From NCBI GenBank assembly GCA_003509825.1, contig DOMT01000100.1, positions 2,146 through 8,869 of the forward strand: a DNA stretch of 6,724 bases, given 5' to 3'. Shown in pieces: positions 1-6,076 of this stretch. The position numbers and the translations under genes are program-made. How positions within the stretch are numbered: position 1 is the stretch's first letter; every line of letters begins with the position of its first letter. Source of the stretch: Coriobacteriia bacterium. Lineage in GTDB: Bacteria; Actinomycetota; Coriobacteriia; Coriobacteriales; UBA8131. The notes beneath the pieces are model-generated. The model saw nothing but the letters and a program-made list of their open reading frames with translations. It was not told where the DNA came from and made no database searches.

Positions 1-746
1 AGATTCTCATCCATGAACACCAGGAGTCGGTTGCGCTGGTAATCCTTGAGCAACACATCCGACCCGAACATATCATCCATGATCGGGTCGATGGTAAACA
101 ATATAAGAACCGCAGCGATTATCGCCCCGACGGTTACGAGCAACCACTTCCGGTGGGCACCACCCGTAAGCAAGATGAAGAAGCCGGTGACGAACAACAC
201 CATACCCGTGCCGAAGTCGGGCTGGAGCATGATGGCGATGAGCAGAGCCAGGAGAATGCCGAGGCACTTGAGGTAATCCTTGCCCGAGTGGAGCTTACCG
301 CGATATTTGGAGACCAAGGCCGCCATGATGATGATAGTGAGTATCTTGGCGATTTCGCCCGGTTGGATTTGTTGACCGAAGATCCTCACCCAGCTCCGGG
401 CACCGTTTACCTCCACCCCGATGAAGGGCAGCAAAGGCAAAAACAGCAAGATGAAATCGAACACCAGAAGCGGAATGACCCAATCGGCATACCGATGGTA
501 GTCGATGCGCCAGAGCAACAACATCATGACCAAGCCGACGCCTATACCCATGATCTGATGGGAGAAACTGAAGTCGGTCGAGCCCATGGTTGCACTGTAG
601 ACGACGAGCAATCCGAGCGCGACCACGGCAGCACTCACCAAAATCAAAGGAACATTCACAACGCCGAAGAACTTCATAATCGAAGTTTTCAGCGTGCTTT
701 CCCTGGCGTAACCCTTGGGCACCTCTATTCGGGGAAGGACGGGCAT
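1..746 (-). CDS. rodA: RodA, SEDS-family peptidoglycan glycosyltransferase (3' end outside window)
   Basis: RodA polymerises lipid II into glycan strands in the cytoplasmic membrane as partner of the class B PBP. I translated this frame by hand; 248 codons are visible and it runs open through the left edge. Family marks seen: YSAT at residues 50-53 at the end of the first membrane helix, NGARSWV at 114-120, QPGEIAK at 128-134 (usual QPSEIAK), QPDFGTG at 175-181 and YQRNRLLVF at 236-244. Several hydrophobic helices separate these (about 29-52, 64-80, 88-110, 160-175, 182-195, 201-219). The catalytic Asp of the family lies further downstream, in the PExxTDF segment of E. coli RodA, so it cannot be checked here. 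The ATG directly follows the TAG of the PBP gene, with a purine-rich AGGGGGGAG ten bases upstream. FtsW is the main alternative; the mre/PBP2 context favours RodA. The usual FLDP is FMDE here. Confidence 0.93.
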   Translation of the reverse strand, partial: MPVLPRIEVPKGYARESTLKTSIMKFFGVVNVPLILVSAAVVALGLLVVYSATMGSTDFSFSHQIMGIGVGLVMMLLLWRIDYHRYADWVIPLLVFDFILLFLPLLPFIGVEVNGARSWVRIFGQQIQPGEIAKILTIIIMAALVSKYRGKLHSGKDYLKCLGILLALLIAIMLQPDFGTGMVLFVTGFFILLTGGAHRKWLLVTVGAIIAAVLILFTIDPIMDDMFGSDVLLKDYQRNRLLVFMDEN

Positions 747-2822
747 CTAGCGCTCTCTCCCCCCTTCGCCGATGATTATTTCGCCGAGTTCCACTCCATA
801 GATCGCGGCTAAGGTGTGCTGCACGCCCAGCACCGCGACGGTTGAGGGATATCCGCCCTGCTCGATCAGACAGCAAACGCAGTACTTGGGGTTTTCGGCG
901 GGAGCGTAGGCCGCAAACCAGTTGAACTCGGCTTTCGCGGAGGCCACCTCCGCGGTACCCGACTTACCGGCAACGTTTACGGGCAGCCGGTTGAAATCGC
1001 CGCCCATTCTCACCACCACGCGTCTGAGGCCGTCTTTTATCCGTGCGAGCGAGTAATCATCGAAGGTCGGCTTCACATCGCTTTCCTCTCTGATGTTTGA
1101 CAGCACCGGATTGCCTTCGCTGTTGAGCACGGCGTGGAGAAGGTGGGGTTTGAGCATCTCACCCCGCGCGATGCCCGCATAGCCGTTGGCGATCTGCAGC
1201 GGTGTAACCAGAATGTCTCCTTGTCCGATACACATGTTACTCATGTCCCCGGGCTGCCACTGCGTGCGCTCCGGTTCATCGGGCCAGGTTGCCTTCTTCC
1301 AACTCTCCGTCGGAATCCGGCCGGTCGATTCACCTGCCAGCTCGATTCCCGTGCGCGAACCGAAACCCCAGGACTTGAGATAGTCCTGCAGGTCGTCTGT
1401 GCGCGTACTTGCATCCAAGGCATACCAACGATCGAAAAAAGCCGCGCCGATGTTATAGAAATACACGTCGCAGGACTGATTGATCGCCTCTTCGAGGCTG
1501 AGATATCCATGCCCCGTTGTAAGCCAACAGTTCTGCGCCCATCTGTTGTCGGTGCTGCTGTATGACCAGGAGCCCGTGCAGTTGTGGTGGGTATCCCCCA
1601 CCACGATGCCGTTTTCCAAACCGGCCAGGCCGGTAAAGGCCTTGAAGGTGGATGCTGCGGGATATTGACCGGAAATCACCCGGTTGAAGAGCGGGTTGTC
1701 GGCGGCCGGATCCATGAGAGCCGCCCAGACCTCTTCGGTGGAGCTGTTTGCCAGCACCTCGGGGTTATAACTCGGGTAGCTGGACGATGCCAATATCCCG
1801 CCGTCCTCCACATCGATGCACACCAACGCACCCGCATTGACATAGTGGGCGCCGCCCGCCCGTGCCGCGGCTATCACCTCGGCCAAAATGCGATCCGTCT
1901 GCTTTTGCAGCTCCACGTCGACTGTCAGCATGACATCGGATCCGCTCGTCGGCGGCACCTCGGCGATCAGCTCGAGGGGAACTCCGTCGACATCGGTCAT
2001 ATAGGTTCTCGAGCCCCGCACACCCTGCAAGGTGCCTTCGAAGGCCGCCTCGGCACCGTCCTTGCCGACGAAATCGCCACCCTCGTAGTCAACTACCGTG
2101 GGTAAGTCCGTCTCGCTTGTGGTAACCGGCCCGATATAGCCCAAAACATGTGCCCCGGCCGCACCGTTGGGGTAAGTCCGTATCGTGCGTTCGACGATCT
2201 CCACATCCTTAAAGACCTCGGGGTGTTCCTTGATGAAGGCGATGGCATGCATCGGCACATCATCGGCGACCAGACGGTTGGATTGCGCGCCCTGGTTGTC
2301 GTCGAGCAGATTCTTTCTTACGATTCCCTTGGGGATGCCGAGCACCAGCGAGAGCATCTGTACGATGATGGGGTTGTCGGCCGCGGCCTTCGGAGCCATC
2401 ACCCTGAGTGACGGGCGATTTCCTATCAGAACCTTTCCGTTTCTATCCAAAATCCGTCCGCGCGTTGCCGCTGTGGAGGCGCTACGGGTGTAGTTCTTTT
2501 GCGCGAGTTCGGTATAGGTATCGCCGGAGAGCAGCTGAAGTGACCATAAACGCATGGCCAGGGTTCCGAAGGCGGCGGCGATGAAGATGCCGAATGCATA
2601 TATTCTGCCGCGGTTCTCCTTCTTTTCCCGGTTGTCGGAAAAAATCGGTTTACGCACCTCTTCTATCCCCACACCGGCAGGCAGCGAATGTCGCACGAAG
2701 CTCTTCTTGAGTACTCCCCTGTTATTTTTGCGTCGGCGGGCGAAATAGATCGTGGTTATAGTCGCCAGTGCCAAAATGAAGGTGACGATCACGATGATGG
2801 GTATGACGATATTGCCATCCAT
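747..2822 (-). CDS. mrdA: Penicillin-binding protein 2 (class B PBP, elongasome D,D-transpeptidase)
   Basis: This 691-residue protein cross-links peptidoglycan outside the membrane as partner of RodA. All three transpeptidase motifs are present: SxxK as STFK with nucleophile Ser391 and Lys394, SxD as SCD at 450-452, and KSGT at 620-623. The dimerisation/pedestal region starts with RGRILDRNG at 121-129, and GKDGAEAAFE at 253-262 is the family's GKxGLExxYE box. The N-terminus has two hydrophobic segments (about 5-28 and 74-98) separated by a basic 45-residue loop, while most PBP2 proteins have one. Cys415, Cys432, His438 and Cys451 align with the zinc ligands I recall from E. coli PBP2 (Asp, Asp, His, Cys). 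The ATG follows the mreD TAA with no spacer, and an AGGAG sits 13 bases before it, so translational coupling is likely. Alternatives such as FtsI/PBP3 are less likely given the mreBCD-rodA context and SCD rather than SxN. Confidence 0.95.
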   Translation of the reverse strand: MDGNIVIPIIVIVTFILALATITTIYFARRRKNNRGVLKKSFVRHSLPAGVGIEEVRKPIFSDNREKKENRGRIYAFGIFIAAAFGTLAMRLWSLQLLSGDTYTELAQKNYTRSASTAATRGRILDRNGKVLIGNRPSLRVMAPKAAADNPIIVQMLSLVLGIPKGIVRKNLLDDNQGAQSNRLVADDVPMHAIAFIKEHPEVFKDVEIVERTIRTYPNGAAGAHVLGYIGPVTTSETDLPTVVDYEGGDFVGKDGAEAAFEGTLQGVRGSRTYMTDVDGVPLELIAEVPPTSGSDVMLTVDVELQKQTDRILAEVIAAARAGGAHYVNAGALVCIDVEDGGILASSSYPSYNPEVLANSSTEEVWAALMDPAADNPLFNRVISGQYPAASTFKAFTGLAGLENGIVVGDTHHNCTGSWSYSSTDNRWAQNCWLTTGHGYLSLEEAINQSCDVYFYNIGAAFFDRWYALDASTRTDDLQDYLKSWGFGSRTGIELAGESTGRIPTESWKKATWPDEPERTQWQPGDMSNMCIGQGDILVTPLQIANGYAGIARGEMLKPHLLHAVLNSEGNPVLSNIREESDVKPTFDDYSLARIKDGLRRVVVRMGGDFNRLPVNVAGKSGTAEVASAKAEFNWFAAYAPAENPKYCVCCLIEQGGYPSTVAVLGVQHTLAAIYGVELGEIIIGEGGRER

Positions 2823-3356
2823 TTACTTGAACTTGCTCCTGAGTATTTCAGGACGTTTGTTTTTATTGAGTCGGTTCATGATCAAAAAGATGATGAGGCC
2901 GATGAGGCCGCAATAAATCGTTGTGGGGATCACCCGCATTCCAAACGACAGCCAGAAATTATCGTCGTAGCCGATGACCGCCAACTCCGCCGCATATAAA
3001 ATCTCACCGGCAAAGGCGGAGAGTAGAAGAAAAAGAGCTTGTATGGTCCAGCTGATGGAGATCGCCTCTTTATTGAGTGAGCTGATGGCGTAGGCCACGA
3101 TCGTCAGCACCAGAGCCATCGCACCGAGCGCCCCCTGCGCGATAAGGTCGTAGACCAGCCCCAGGATGAAGCCCACCGAGGTTGCTCTGATCACACCGGT
3201 GAACATGGCATTTACCACCGCAAAACAGAGCAGGAAGTTGGGAGCCACCTCGAATACCGCGATACTCGGCGCCAGCATCAGTTGCAGCAGGACGGATATC
3301 AGCGATCCGACGATGGTAAAGACCGGTGTTGCCTGTGGCATGGTGTTATTCATCAT
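2823..3356 (-). CDS. mreD: Rod shape-determining membrane protein MreD
   Basis: This is a small, very hydrophobic protein of 177 residues with about five or six membrane helices (roughly 11-30, 34-53, 56-75, 78-95, 101-124, 135-161) and a short basic cytoplasmic tail rich in Lys and Arg. MreD helps MreC and MreB couple the cytoskeleton to wall synthesis; its biochemical role is not well defined. The sequence is poorly conserved in this family, so the call rests on size, topology, the RVIPTTIY segment near the last helix (family R-x-x-P) and position between mreC and PBP2. The start is ambiguous. I chose the ATG at 3356, which forms a TGATG overlap with the mreC stop. A TTG at 3359 and an ATG at 3353 are in frame. 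The TTG lies 12 bases after a GGAAGG, the same spacing seen at mreB and mreC. Confidence 0.9.
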   Translation of the reverse strand: MMNNTMPQATPVFTIVGSLISVLLQLMLAPSIAVFEVAPNFLLCFAVVNAMFTGVIRATSVGFILGLVYDLIAQGALGAMALVLTIVAYAISSLNKEAISISWTIQALFLLLSAFAGEILYAAELAVIGYDDNFWLSFGMRVIPTTIYCGLIGLIIFLIMNRLNKNKRPEILRSKFK

Positions 3357-4291
3357 CAACCACCCGTCGTGCCTTCCGGTTGCTGCGCCTCCGCACTCGA
3401 AGCGTCGCCCGCTGTATCGGTGGTGGTGCCCGTGTTTTGGGCGGCGACGATCTCCGCCTCGCTGCCGGTTATGACCAAAACCTCTTCGTAGGTACCCGCA
3501 CGCGAAATCGGGCGCACCACGATCGTCTTGTACACATCGGCCGGGGCGAACTCGATAGAGGCCACCTCACCGATGGCGAGTCCCTTGGGAAACACTCCGC
3601 CGGAGCCCGAGGTGATGATCGGATCCCCCACTTTTACCTCGACATCCCCAGCGATGAACTCGAGATGCAAGACCCCGTCCACGGATCCTGCCCATATGCC
3701 TTCGGTCCTGTTGGACTGGATGAATGCGGCCACCCCGCTCTTCTCGTCGGTGATCAGGCGCACGACCGAACTGTCGTAACTGACGCTTTCTATCTGTCCT
3801 ATAAGCCCACCGTTGGCGCTGAGCACCGGCATGCCGACGGTGAACCCCGAAGCGGTTCCCTTATTGATGGTGATCACACGGTTCCAGGCATCGGCACCCT
3901 TCATGATCACGCGCGCGCCCACGGACTCCAAGCCGTAGGCGTCTTTGAGACCGAGCAGCGCGGAGAGCCGCTCGTTTTCCTGGCGATACTCCTCCATGCG
4001 GATCAGCTCGGAAGCCAGCTTTTCATTTTGTATTCTGAGTTCCTCGACGGTGGACGTGGAGGTCGAAACACCGGTAATCAAATCCCCTACCGCCCTGAAA
4101 GGGGCGCCTATCACCGCGCCGACGTTTTTTACCGGTGCCGTCACCGTTTCCACACCCGATCGCAGGGTATGCAAAGGTCCGGTCGTGCCCTCACGAACCC
4201 AGAGGGTCATGAGCACGATCGAAAGGATGCAAAACACCAGAAGTAAAACGCCTCCCGGCAGTCTTTTAGGTTTGTTCGGATTGAGCGCCAC
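3356..4291 (-). CDS. mreC: Rod shape-determining protein MreC
   Basis: MreC is a bitopic protein that links MreB and MreD inside to PBP2 and RodA outside and stimulates the PBP. The 311-residue product has a short basic cytoplasmic N-terminus (1-13), one membrane helix (about 14-32), a coiled-coil stretch (about 78-114, TVEELRIQNEKL onward), then the double beta-barrel MreC core (about 120-276). Family signatures in the core are NRVITINKG at 137-145, the GMPVLSANGGLIG segment at 153-165 and SGSGGVFPKGLAIG at 228-241. A Thr/Ala/Gly/Glu-rich, probably disordered tail of about 35 residues (277-311) follows the core. Translation starts at GTG. An AAGGAAGG that overlaps the mreB stop lies 12 bases upstream, and the gap to mreB is only 18 bases, so the two are co-transcribed. 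Confidence 0.95.
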   Translation of the reverse strand: MALNPNKPKRLPGGVLLLVFCILSIVLMTLWVREGTTGPLHTLRSGVETVTAPVKNVGAVIGAPFRAVGDLITGVSTSTSTVEELRIQNEKLASELIRMEEYRQENERLSALLGLKDAYGLESVGARVIMKGADAWNRVITINKGTASGFTVGMPVLSANGGLIGQIESVSYDSSVVRLITDEKSGVAAFIQSNRTEGIWAGSVDGVLHLEFIAGDVEVKVGDPIITSGSGGVFPKGLAIGEVASIEFAPADVYKTIVVRPISRAGTYEEVLVITGSEAEIVAAQNTGTTTDTAGDASSAEAQQPEGTTGG

Positions 4292-4309
4292 GTCGGAGGC
4301 GGACCTTCC

Positions 4310-5350
4310 TTATCTTTGGGTGTATGAACGTTGCAGGGCCGCAGGATTCTCCAAAGCTCTTGCGCAACCGACAACCACGTTGGTCATGGCGGTATCGGAC
4401 ATCATCACGGGAACCCCGAGTTCACGTGTGAGGAATGCATCGAGCATCTTGAGCTGTCCGCCACCACCGGTGAGCAGGATGCCGTTACGGATGATGTCGG
4501 CGGCCAGATCGGGGTCGGTCTCGAGGAAGGTCTCCTTGATGGCGATGAGAATGTCTTGCAGCGGAGCCTTGATACCCTCGCGCACATCCTCGGATTGGAT
4601 GGCCTCGCTCCGGGGTAGATTGGTGGTCAGGTCGCGGCCCGATATCTCCATGTCGAGTTCGCCTGTGGCGATGGGCATGGCCGAACCGATGGATATCTTG
4701 ATATCCTCGGCCGTACGGGCACCGATGTTGAGTCCGTAAACCTCACGGATATGACGAGCCACGGCTTCATCGAACTCATTACCTGCAATACGTAGGGAGC
4801 GATAGGTGACGATGCCTCCGAGTGAGATGACCGCAATCTCGGTGGTACCACCACCGATGTCGACGACCATCGAGCCCGTGGGCTCTTCCACGGGAAGCCC
4901 GGCACCGATGGCTGCAGCCATCGGCTCTTCGATCAGGTACGCCTGACGCGCCCCCGCCTGGATGGTCGCCTCGTAAACGGCACGTTTTTCCACCGAGGTG
5001 ACGCCGCAGGGAATACAGATGACGATACGTGGCTTGGGCTGCCAGATCCTGGTTTTAGGATTCGCCTTTTTGATGAAATAGGAAAGCATGGCTTCCGTGA
5101 CCTCGTAATCGGCGATAACTCCATCGGAGAGCGGTAGCTCCACGGAGATGTTACCGGGATTACGCCCGATCATCTCGCGGGCTTCCTTACCCACCGAGAG
5201 CACTCTATTCGCGTCGGTATCGATGGCGACCACCGACGGCTCCATTAAAACAATCCCTCTCCCCGCTACGGCAACAACGGTATTGGCGGTACCGAGGTCG
5301 ATTGCCATATCACAGCTCCACTGGCTGAAAAGATTATCGAAAAACGACAT
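4310..5350 (-). CDS. mreB: Rod shape-determining protein MreB (actin-like)
   Basis: MreB is the bacterial actin that forms ATP-dependent antiparallel filaments on the inner face of the membrane and directs side-wall synthesis. At 346 residues it has the normal family length. The actin-fold nucleotide motifs are visible: phosphate-1 DLGTANT at 18-24, EEPMAAAIGAGLPV at 141-154, phosphate-2 DIGGGTTE at 164-171 and the adenosine loop LLTGGGGQL at 292-300. The first 12 residues, with the Phe, Leu and Trp of SFFDNLFSQW, look like an amphipathic membrane-binding helix placed as in E. coli MreB. The chosen ATG has an AAGGAG upstream but with a long 12-base spacer. An internal in-frame ATG at 5308 (Met15) is preceded by GGAG at 7 bases and could be an alternative start lacking the helix. 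This is the first gene of the operon, after a 195-base gap with a candidate promoter. Confidence 0.97.
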   Translation of the reverse strand: MSFFDNLFSQWSCDMAIDLGTANTVVAVAGRGIVLMEPSVVAIDTDANRVLSVGKEAREMIGRNPGNISVELPLSDGVIADYEVTEAMLSYFIKKANPKTRIWQPKPRIVICIPCGVTSVEKRAVYEATIQAGARQAYLIEEPMAAAIGAGLPVEEPTGSMVVDIGGGTTEIAVISLGGIVTYRSLRIAGNEFDEAVARHIREVYGLNIGARTAEDIKISIGSAMPIATGELDMEISGRDLTTNLPRSEAIQSEDVREGIKAPLQDILIAIKETFLETDPDLAADIIRNGILLTGGGGQLKMLDAFLTRELGVPVMMSDTAMTNVVVGCARALENPAALQRSYTQR

Positions 5351-5362
5351 TGTCGCCCATTT

Positions 5363-5368
5363 CTCCTT
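5363..5368 (-). promoter_or_regulatory. mreB ribosome-binding site with long spacer
   Basis: AAGGAG on the minus strand lies 12 bases before the mreB ATG, longer than the usual 5-9. An out-of-frame ATG at 5360 lies between them and would encode only eight codons, overlapping the mreB start. mreC shows the same 12-base spacing from its AAGGAAGG (4304-4311). Confidence 0.6.
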
Positions 5369-5413
5369 GAATCTATGCGGGTAACACGGTATGGCACTTC
5401 ATGCCAAATGATT

Positions 5414-5444
5414 ATTCTAACACATGCACTCCGGCGAGATGGAA
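5414..5444 (-). promoter_or_regulatory. Candidate extended -10 promoter for the mreBCD-mrdA-rodA operon
   Basis: On the minus strand TGTTAGAAT (5422-5414) fits an extended -10 element, TGn plus a hexamer with five of six TATAAT bases. The best -35 is poor (TTCCAT at 5444-5439, spacer 19), as is common for extended -10 promoters. Transcription would begin near 5407, giving a leader of about 57 bases before the mreB ATG. This is a sequence match only. Confidence 0.45.
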
Positions 5445-5468
5445 TCACCGATCATAAACCCGTCGCAG

Positions 5469-5489
5469 AGGGTGGTTTTAAACCACCCT
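5469..5489. repeat. Perfect 10-bp inverted repeat upstream of the mreB promoter
   Basis: AGGGTGGTTT and AAACCACCCT are exact reverse complements separated by a single base. No T-rich tract follows on either strand, so it is a poor terminator. It sits about 25 bases upstream of the best -35 position for mreB. It could be a binding site for a dimeric regulator or a second stem-loop after ndk. Confidence 0.6.
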
Positions 5490-5506
5490 ACCGCTTCAAG
5501 TCGAAA

Positions 5507-5535
5507 GTGCAAAACGGCTTGAGGCCGCCTTGCAC
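5507..5535 (-). terminator. Terminator-like hairpin after ndk
   Basis: The arms GTGCAAGGCGGC and GCCGTTTTGCAC surround a 5-base loop 10 bases after the ndk stop. As minus-strand RNA all 12 positions pair, two of them as G-U. On the plus strand those two are A-C mismatches, so the structure favours a minus-strand transcript. The following tract is weak (TTT then mixed bases), so termination may be partial. Confidence 0.55.
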
Positions 5536-5545
5536 GGGGTTTTAA

Positions 5546-5950
5546 TTACGCGGGAAAGAAGATGCCGATCTCACGCTCGGCGGACTCGGGAGAATCCGAG
5601 CCGTGGATGACGTTTTCGTCCATGGTGAGGCCGAAGTCGCCCCTGATGGTTCCGGGAGCGGCTTCCTTGGGGTTGGTTGCACCCATCAGCTTGCGTGCGA
5701 TAACCACGGCGTCGGGTCCGCTGACCACCATCTTCACCACGGGACCCGAGGTGATATATTCGATAAGGCCGTCGTAAAACGGTTTGCCCTCATGCTCGGC
5801 GTAGTTTTGTGCCGCCTGCTCGGGGGCAACATTTGCAAGCTCGAGTTTTTCGATGGTGAGTCCGACTCGCTCGAGGCGGGCTACGATTTCACCGATATGT
5901 CCGTTGCGCACGGCATCGGGCTTAAGCATCAGATAGGTTTTTTGCGACAT
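5546..5950 (-). CDS. ndk: Nucleoside diphosphate kinase
   Basis: This cytosolic enzyme transfers the gamma phosphate of ATP to nucleoside diphosphates through a phosphohistidine intermediate, balancing NTP and dNTP pools. The product has 134 residues, typical of the bacterial enzyme. Conserved features are [10 protein letters not shown] at 5-14 with Lys10, Tyr50, Arg86 in [17 protein letters not shown] with Arg103, and the active-site NVIHGSDS with Asn113 and catalytic His116. The start is the ATG before SQKTYL, with AAAGGAAG ideally placed (AGGA six bases upstream). The frame stays open upstream to an ATG at 6025, but that extension would run through the terminator hairpin and has no family counterpart. 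The gene is separated from both neighbours by hairpins, so it may be a single-gene unit or receive read-through from upstream. No residue looks abnormal. Confidence 0.97.
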   Translation of the reverse strand: MSQKTYLMLKPDAVRNGHIGEIVARLERVGLTIEKLELANVAPEQAAQNYAEHEGKPFYDGLIEYITSGPVVKMVVSGPDAVVIARKLMGATNPKEAAPGTIRGDFGLTMDENVIHGSDSPESAEREIGIFFPA

Positions 5951-5954
5951 GGAA

Positions 5955-5962
5955 CTTCCTTT
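5955..5962 (-). promoter_or_regulatory. ndk ribosome-binding site
   Basis: AAAGGAAG on the minus strand, with its AGGA core six bases before the ATG at 5950, fixes the ndk start at the conserved [13 protein letters not shown] sequence and excludes the 25-residue upstream extension. Confidence 0.8.
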
Positions 5963-5982
5963 CATGGTTTTTCTTTGTAACG

Positions 5983-6022
5983 ATTTTAAAAACATGGGAG
6001 TGATTCCGGGTGCTCCCATGTT
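5983..6022 (-). terminator. Intrinsic terminator after the membrane protein gene, upstream of ndk
   Basis: A perfect 10-bp stem (AACATGGGAG with CTCCCATGTT, 5991-6000 and 6013-6022) encloses a 12-base loop and is followed on the minus strand by TTTTT. No T run follows on the plus strand, so it is directional. It lies 33 bases before the ndk ribosome-binding site core, so it can end the upstream transcript or act as an attenuator for read-through into ndk. Confidence 0.75.
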
Positions 6023-6031
6023 CATCCGATA

Positions 6032-6058
6032 GACCGGCGAATCTTTGAACCGCCGGCC
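6032..6058 (-). other. GC-rich stem-loop between the membrane protein gene and ndk
   Basis: CCGGCG (6034-6039) and CGCCGG (6051-6056) form a 6-bp core that extends to 8 bp with one G-U pair when read as minus-strand RNA, around an 11-base loop. No T tract follows on the minus strand, so it is not a terminator alone. It stands 9 bases before the intrinsic terminator. It may protect the transcript's 3' end or be the first half of a two-stem leader. Confidence 0.5.
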
Positions 6059-6076
6059 CTTTCGATATTTTACGGC

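Noticed and set aside
153..812. 219-codon open frame on the plus strand antisense to rodA
   Set aside because: It lies opposite a clear SEDS coding frame, and its product is hydrophilic and His/Asp/Glu-rich, typical of the reverse reading of membrane-protein codons. It has no recognisable motif.
1584..2105. 173-codon plus-strand frame inside the PBP2 gene
   Set aside because: It is fully contained opposite a well-supported transpeptidase gene and shows no motif.
3326..4246. 306-codon open frame on the plus strand antisense to mreC
   Set aside because: MreC on the other strand has all its family motifs. This frame has Arg/His/Gly-rich composition and no domain, as expected for a GC-driven shadow frame.
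3945..4739. 264-codon plus-strand frame spanning the mreC-mreB junction
   Set aside because: It is antisense to two well-defined genes, and its Ser/Arg-rich product resembles no known protein.
5334..5360. Eight-codon reading frame from the ATG at 5360 overlapping the mreB start
   Set aside because: The ATG is only two bases from the AAGGAG, too close for efficient initiation. It is most likely chance.
5951..6025. Upstream extension of ndk to an ATG at 6025
   Set aside because: The extra 25 residues run through the terminator hairpin and are absent from the family, and a good ribosome-binding site marks the ATG at 5950.
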